This document shows, piece after piece, positions 59,345-64,000 of a stretch of DNA of 64,000 nt (position 1 is the first letter of the stretch; each line of letters begins with the position of its first letter). The position numbers were made by a program, and so were the translations under genes. The notes under the pieces were generated by a model. The model saw nothing but the letters and a program-made list of their open reading frames with translations, did no database searches and was not told where the DNA came from. This stretch comes from a bacterium (lineage in GTDB: Bacteria > Pseudomonadota > Alphaproteobacteria > Caulobacterales > Caulobacteraceae): NCBI GenBank assembly GCA_030824495.1, contig JAVBXP010000018.1:62001-126000 (forward strand), given 5' to 3'.

Positions 59345-61255
59345 ATGGCCTTCCCCGACATCCATCCCGCCTTGGCGCGCGCGCTCGCGAGCCACGGCTA
59401 CGCCGAACCCACCCCCGTTCAAGAGGCGGTGCTCACCGAAGAGGCCGCCGGCCGCGACCTGCTGGTCTCGGCCCAGACCGGCTCGGGCAAGACGGTGGCC
59501 TTCGGCCTGGCCGCCGGCCCGACCCTGCTGGGCGATGAAGCCCGCTTCGGCAAGCCGGGCGCCCCGCTGGCCCTGGTGATCGCCCCGACCCGCGAACTGG
59601 CCATCCAGGTCAGCCGCGAGCTGACCTGGCTCTACGCCGACTCTGGCGCGAAGGTGGAAACCTGCGTCGGCGGCATGGATCCGCGCCGCGAGAAATTCGC
59701 GCTGCAGGACGGCGTCCACATCCTGGTCGGTACGCCGGGCCGTCTGAAGGACCACCTTGAGCGCGGCAATCTCGATCTGGGCTCGCTGCGCGTCCTCGTC
59801 CTCGACGAGGCCGACGAGATGCTCGACATGGGCTTCCGCGAAGACCTTGAGGAGATCCTCGATTCCTCGCCGGTCGACCGTCGCACCTTGCTGTTCTCGG
59901 CCACCATCGCCAAGGACATCGCGGCCCTGGCCAAGCGCTACCAGAAAAACGCCCTGCGCGTCGACACCGTGCGTCGCGACGAGCCGCACGGCGATATCGA
60001 ATACCGCGCCATCCGCGTGGCGCCGAACGAGATCGAGTTGGCCGTCGTCAACGTGCTGCGCTTCTACGAATCCGCCCGCGCCCTGGTGTTCTGCAACACG
60101 CGTGAAGGCGTGCGCCATATGCACGCCGCGCTGCGTGAGCGCGGCTTCGCCGTCGTCGGTCTGTCCGGCGAACTTGGCCAGCGTGAACGTTCGGAGGCCC
60201 TGCAAGCGCTGCGCGACGGTCACGCCCGGGTGTGCGTCGCCACCGACGTCGCCGCCCGTGGCCTCGACCTGCCCGACCTCGGCCTGGTGATCCACGCCGA
60301 CATTCCGATCAACAAGCCGGGCCTGCTGCACCGTTCGGGCCGGACGGGCCGCGCGGGCAAGAAGGGCATTTCCGTCCTGCTGGTCTCCTACACTCGTCGC
60401 CGCAAGGCCGAGCAACTGCTGGCCTCGGCCGGCGTCGACGCCCATTGGCAAGGTCCGCCGACCGCCGACGAAATCCGCGCCAAGGATCAGGCACGCCTGC
60501 TGGAAGACCCGATCCTGACCGAACCAATGGCGGAGGAAGACCTCGCCCTGGCCAAGCTGGTGCTGGAGAACCGCAGCGCCGAAGAGGTCGCGGCGGCCCT
60601 GATCCGTCTGCACCGTCAGCGCCTGCCCGCGGCGGAAGAGCTCTACGACGATGCGCGTATGCGCGACTCCCAGAGCCGCGATCGCGAGCGTCCGCAGCGC
60701 GACCGCTATGACCCTAGCGACCGCGAGGGCGGCCCGGTCGGCCGCCCGCCGCGCCTCGCGCCGGAGGACGTCTCCTGGTTCCGCATCAGCGTCGGGCGCG
60801 ACAAGAACGCCGACCCCAAGTGGCTGATCCCGATGATTTGCCGCCTGGGCCACGTCACCAAGAAGGACATCGGCTCGATCAAGATCTTCGATCGCGAGAC
60901 GAAGTTCGAGATCTCCAAGGAAGCCGAACCGAAGTTCTCGGCCGCCGTGAAGGCGACCGTGGCCGACGAGATCAAGATCGAACCTTCGTCGCCTCCCGGT
61001 GGTCCGACCTCGCCGCCGCGTGGCGGCCCGAACCGCAAGGGTCCGCCGAGCGGCGATCGTCCGTTCCGCAAGGGACCTCCGGGCGAAGCCAAGCCTGCGT
61101 TCCGTAAGGGCCCGCCCGGCGAAGATCGTCCGCCCTTCCGCAAGGGTCCGCCGCGCGACGGCGCTAAGCCGGCCTTCAAGGGGCCTCCTAGCGCGCCTGG
61201 CCCGAAGGCCGGCAAGCCGCCGTGGAAGAAAAAGGGCAACGACGAGCGCCGCTAG
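59345..61255 (+). CDS. DEAD-box RNA helicase with DbpA-like domain and repetitive tail
   Basis: 636 residues. The helicase core has Q motif PTPVQEAVL, Walker A AQTGSGKT, VLDEADEMLDMGF, SAT, and HRSGRTGRAGKKG. A DbpA-type RNA-binding domain follows near residues 470-545 (WFRISVGRDKNADPKWLIPMICRLGHVTKKDIGSIKI), then a basic Gly/Pro tail with five copies of (F)RKGPP or FKGPP. Such proteins act in ribosome assembly or mRNA decay and cold growth. GGACG precedes the ATG. A long antisense open frame is a codon-bias artefact. Confidence 0.93.
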   Translation: MAFPDIHPALARALASHGYAEPTPVQEAVLTEEAAGRDLLVSAQTGSGKTVAFGLAAGPTLLGDEARFGKPGAPLALVIAPTRELAIQVSRELTWLYADSGAKVETCVGGMDPRREKFALQDGVHILVGTPGRLKDHLERGNLDLGSLRVLVLDEADEMLDMGFREDLEEILDSSPVDRRTLLFSATIAKDIAALAKRYQKNALRVDTVRRDEPHGDIEYRAIRVAPNEIELAVVNVLRFYESARALVFCNTREGVRHMHAALRERGFAVVGLSGELGQRERSEALQALRDGHARVCVATDVAARGLDLPDLGLVIHADIPINKPGLLHRSGRTGRAGKKGISVLLVSYTRRRKAEQLLASAGVDAHWQGPPTADEIRAKDQARLLEDPILTEPMAEEDLALAKLVLENRSAEEVAAALIRLHRQRLPAAEELYDDARMRDSQSRDRERPQRDRYDPSDREGGPVGRPPRLAPEDVSWFRISVGRDKNADPKWLIPMICRLGHVTKKDIGSIKIFDRETKFEISKEAEPKFSAAVKATVADEIKIEPSSPPGGPTSPPRGGPNRKGPPSGDRPFRKGPPGEAKPAFRKGPPGEDRPPFRKGPPRDGAKPAFKGPPSAPGPKAGKPPWKKKGNDERR

Positions 61256-61285
61256 GCGTCTTCGTCCGGTCACAAACTCATAGCT

Positions 61286-61312
61286 AGGATCGCTGCGTTC
61301 CGCGGCGATCCT
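61286..61312 (+). terminator. Hairpin after the helicase gene
   Basis: AGGATCGC (61286-61293) and GCGATCCT (61305-61312) form a perfect eight-base-pair stem 30 bases after the stop, without a T-run. Confidence 0.5.
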
Positions 61313-61372
61313 GCGTTGTGATTCGCGCCGGTATTCGGAACCTCAAGGTCTGCACCCAGAGGACATGGCGAC

Positions 61373-62125
61373 GTGTCACGCCAGACGACCGAGGTTGAGA
61401 CGCAAGGCCGCAAAATCCTGCGGGCCTTCGCGCGTTGGACGCCAGCGCTCCTGTTGATCGTCGCAACGGCCTGGCTCTACGCCAGCGGTATGGCGACGGA
61501 CATCTCGCTCGACAATCTCCAGGCCCACGAGATCCGGTTGCGAGCGGAAGTGGCGGCCAATCCGTTGCTGAGCCTGGCGGTCTTCACCGCGCTCTATGCG
61601 GTGGCGACGGCGGCCTTCGTCCCGGTGGGCCTGGTCATGATGTTGGCGGGCGGCTTCCTGTTCGGGCCACTGATCGGCACGTTCGCGACGGTCGTTGGAT
61701 CCACGGGTGGGGCGATCATGGCCTACCTCGCCGCCCGGTTCGCGGCGGGCGACTACATCCGCAATCGCCTGGCGACCGGGCGGCTGCGAAAGCTCGTCGA
61801 GGGCTTCGAGCGCGCGCCCTTCGGTTACCTTCTGACCCTGCGGCTGGTGCCGCTCAGTCCGTTCGGCCTGGTGAATGTCGCCGCCGGCTGCGCGCGTGCG
61901 CCGTTCCGCGCCTATGTCGCGGCGACGGTGGTCGGGGCCATCCCATATTCGCTGATCTACAGCTATCTGGGCGATGGGCTGGGCGAGGCGTTCCTGGCCA
62001 GCCGCACGCCGACCGCCTCGATCCTCCTGACGCCCGATATCGCCTGGCCGCTGGCCGCGCTGATGGTGATTTCGCTGCTGGCGGCGCGCTTCGGCCGGCG
62101 CGAGCGTACGGGGCGCATCGCTTAG
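61373..62125 (+). CDS. TVP38/TMEM64 family membrane protein
   Basis: 250 residues from a GTG (AGAGGA ten bases before it); the nearby ATG at 61365 is in another frame. About five to six hydrophobic segments include the SNARE-associated/VTT domain: AAFVPVGLVMMLAGGFLFGPLIGTFATVVGSTGGAIMAYLAARFAAGDYI and RLVPLSPFGLVNVAAGCARAPFRAYVAATVVGAIPYSLIYSYLG. The family is linked to lipid scrambling and undecaprenyl-phosphate flipping in relatives. It may be a single transcription unit. Confidence 0.9.
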   Translation: MSRQTTEVETQGRKILRAFARWTPALLLIVATAWLYASGMATDISLDNLQAHEIRLRAEVAANPLLSLAVFTALYAVATAAFVPVGLVMMLAGGFLFGPLIGTFATVVGSTGGAIMAYLAARFAAGDYIRNRLATGRLRKLVEGFERAPFGYLLTLRLVPLSPFGLVNVAAGCARAPFRAYVAATVVGAIPYSLIYSYLGDGLGEAFLASRTPTASILLTPDIAWPLAALMVISLLAARFGRRERTGRIA

Positions 62126-62186
62126 GGCCCTCGACTTCCCCTACGGCCCGGCCGCATGATCCCGGCCGCTTAGGGAAGGGAACGTC

Positions 62187-63203
<1,017 letters not shown>

Positions 63204-63221
63204 GCGGACACGCGACGGCGC

Positions 63222-63773
63222 TCAGCGGGCGGGCTGACCGACTTTCAGTTGGGCGATCACCGCGGCGGCGTCGGCTGTCGGTGGTCGTTCGATGCGTTGG
63301 TAATCGCGTCCATCGAGCGTGCGGGTGACAAGCCGCGCTTCATAGAGTTCACGCCGCAGCAGGGCATGATCGCCGAAGTCGTGCAGGCCGCGCAGGACTT
63401 CGCTGATCTCGCGCTCGGTGAACATCTGCCGGGGCGGCAACTGTGACCACAGCCCCCAGAGCGCAAGCACCTGATCGCCGCGTTTGGCGGGCCACCGCAT
63501 CAGGCGGCCGTCCGGGGCGAAGCAGCGTCCGGTCCGTTCGACCGCACGTATATCGATTGGGGGCGCCGCCTCCACGGCGGCAAGGGCCGTCGTTGGCGCG
63601 GCGTCGGCTTGCGCCCGGAGCTGCTGGAAGTTCCGGCAACCAATCGACCGGGCCAGCATGTTCAGCAGTTCGACGTGGCCGGGCACGGTGTCGTGGTTGG
63701 CGAGCTGGGCGCGCAACGAACGCGCCAGGCCGGAGATGTCGGAGGTTTGAAACGGTATCGCGGTTCTAGACAT
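63222..63773 (-). CDS. DUF2087 domain protein
   Basis: 183 residues from ATG 63773 with GGGAGAGACC directly before it. The N-terminal half, IPFQTSDISGLARSLRAQLANHDTVPGHVELLNMLARSIGCRNFQQLRAQ, looks like a glyoxalase-associated or helical regulatory domain. The C-terminal half is DUF2087: GRCFAPDGRLMRWPAKRGDQVLALWGLWSQLPPRQMFTEREISEVLRGLHDFGDHALLRRELYEARLVTRTLDGRDYQRIE, a winged-helix-like fold. It may regulate transcription; no target is known. Confidence 0.85.
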   Translation of the reverse strand: MSRTAIPFQTSDISGLARSLRAQLANHDTVPGHVELLNMLARSIGCRNFQQLRAQADAAPTTALAAVEAAPPIDIRAVERTGRCFAPDGRLMRWPAKRGDQVLALWGLWSQLPPRQMFTEREISEVLRGLHDFGDHALLRRELYEARLVTRTLDGRDYQRIERPPTADAAAVIAQLKVGQPAR

Positions 63774-63960
63774 GGTCTCTCCCTGCGTGCCGAGGGATGA
63801 ACGGTGATCGCCATTCCGAGCTGGCACGGGAAAGAGGTGTCAGTCGAGGAAGTCTGAGCAGGTTTAGCTTGCCCTCGCGGGCGGCGATGCCTCGGTGAAC
63901 TGCGGACCGGGAGAACGTCGATAGGCCGGCGCCGGTAGAGCGTCAAGCCTGGTCAGCGTC
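63774..63960. other. Leader region of the DUF2087 gene, no gene seen
   Basis: The segment contains no frame with coding character in keeping with its neighbours. It should hold the promoter of the DUF2087 gene. No box or palindrome stands out. Confidence 0.4.
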
Positions 63961-64000
63961 CTAGAAGCTGCTGCGGCCATGGGTCGGGCCGGCCTTGGCG
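63961..64000 (-). CDS. Possible C-terminus of a minus-strand gene at the window edge
   Basis: On the minus strand the last 40 bases read AKAGPTHGRSSF then TAG. The codons have the same GC-biased third positions as known genes, so the end of a gene coming from beyond the right edge is plausible. The fragment is too short to identify. Confidence 0.3.
   Translation of the reverse strand, partial: AKAGPTHGRSSF

Noticed and set aside
59204..61273. Open frame of 689 codons antisense to the DEAD-box helicase
   Set aside because: All helicase motifs are on the plus strand; the antisense product is Arg/Ala-rich without recognisable domain.

Overview
The window is GC-rich, densely coding DNA from an alphaproteobacterium of the Caulobacteraceae (Caulobacter or Phenylobacterium type). 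The evidence is the hybrid kinase CckA directly behind flhB, flagellar operons preceded by TTAA-N7-TTAA boxes of the CtrA type, a sigma-54 promoter in front of flgF, and a short membrane-anchored protein behind fliM that resembles the flagellar positioning protein PflI. No rRNA, tRNA, CRISPR array, insertion sequence or prophage was seen. No gene-free stretch exceeds 300 bases; the longest gaps are about 230 bases (63774-64000) and 216 bases (flgF/fliL).

Layout. 1-16.9 kb is metabolic: the end of an S46 peptidase, the ohrR-ohr peroxide defence pair, a nucleoside transporter with a glutathione transferase, a secreted amidohydrolase, a luciferase-like monooxygenase, a hotdog thioesterase, a thiolase and acyl-CoA dehydrogenase run, a uracil-DNA glycosylase relative with a lipoprotein hydrolase, a leucine dehydrogenase-type enzyme and a stand-alone LanC-like protein. 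16.9-30.4 kb holds an MFS transporter, an isoquinoline-oxidoreductase-type molybdoenzyme, a leaderless trypsin-like protease, a two-gene putative DNA repair unit (radical SAM protein plus DUF4130-UdgX fusion), a TetR regulator, a VWA protein, MerC behind a Zur-like box, and a divergent aldo/keto reductase/LysR pair. 30.3-36.3 kb has a catalytically degenerate serine recombinase, an acetyltransferase, a deacetylase, a phosphatase and the xseB-ispA-dxs isoprenoid operon.

36.3-56.6 kb is mainly flagellar. flgF-flgG-flgA-flgH run leftward from a sigma-54 promoter. fliL-fliM-pflI-motE and a 973-residue repeat protein run rightward. fliO-fliP and flgB-flgC-fliE diverge from a perfect CtrA box. fliQ-fliR-flhB-cckA follow after an osmoprotectant ABC transporter. 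CckA controls CtrA phosphorylation in Caulobacter, so the regulator of the cascade lies beside its targets. 56.6-64 kb returns to general functions: an MscS channel, a flavoprotein, an NTF2-like protein, a DEAD-box helicase with a repetitive basic tail, a TVP38 membrane protein, a medium-chain reductase and a DUF2087 protein.

Five intergenic palindromes (about 1.2, 6.5, 8.5, 14.6 and 49.7 kb) look like dispersed alphaproteobacterial repeats. The items most worth following are the radical SAM/UdgX unit, the CCG-type LanC-like protein, the dead recombinase and the tandem secreted paralogs at 36.3-37.3 kb. All functions are inferred from reading the sequence; no database search was possible.
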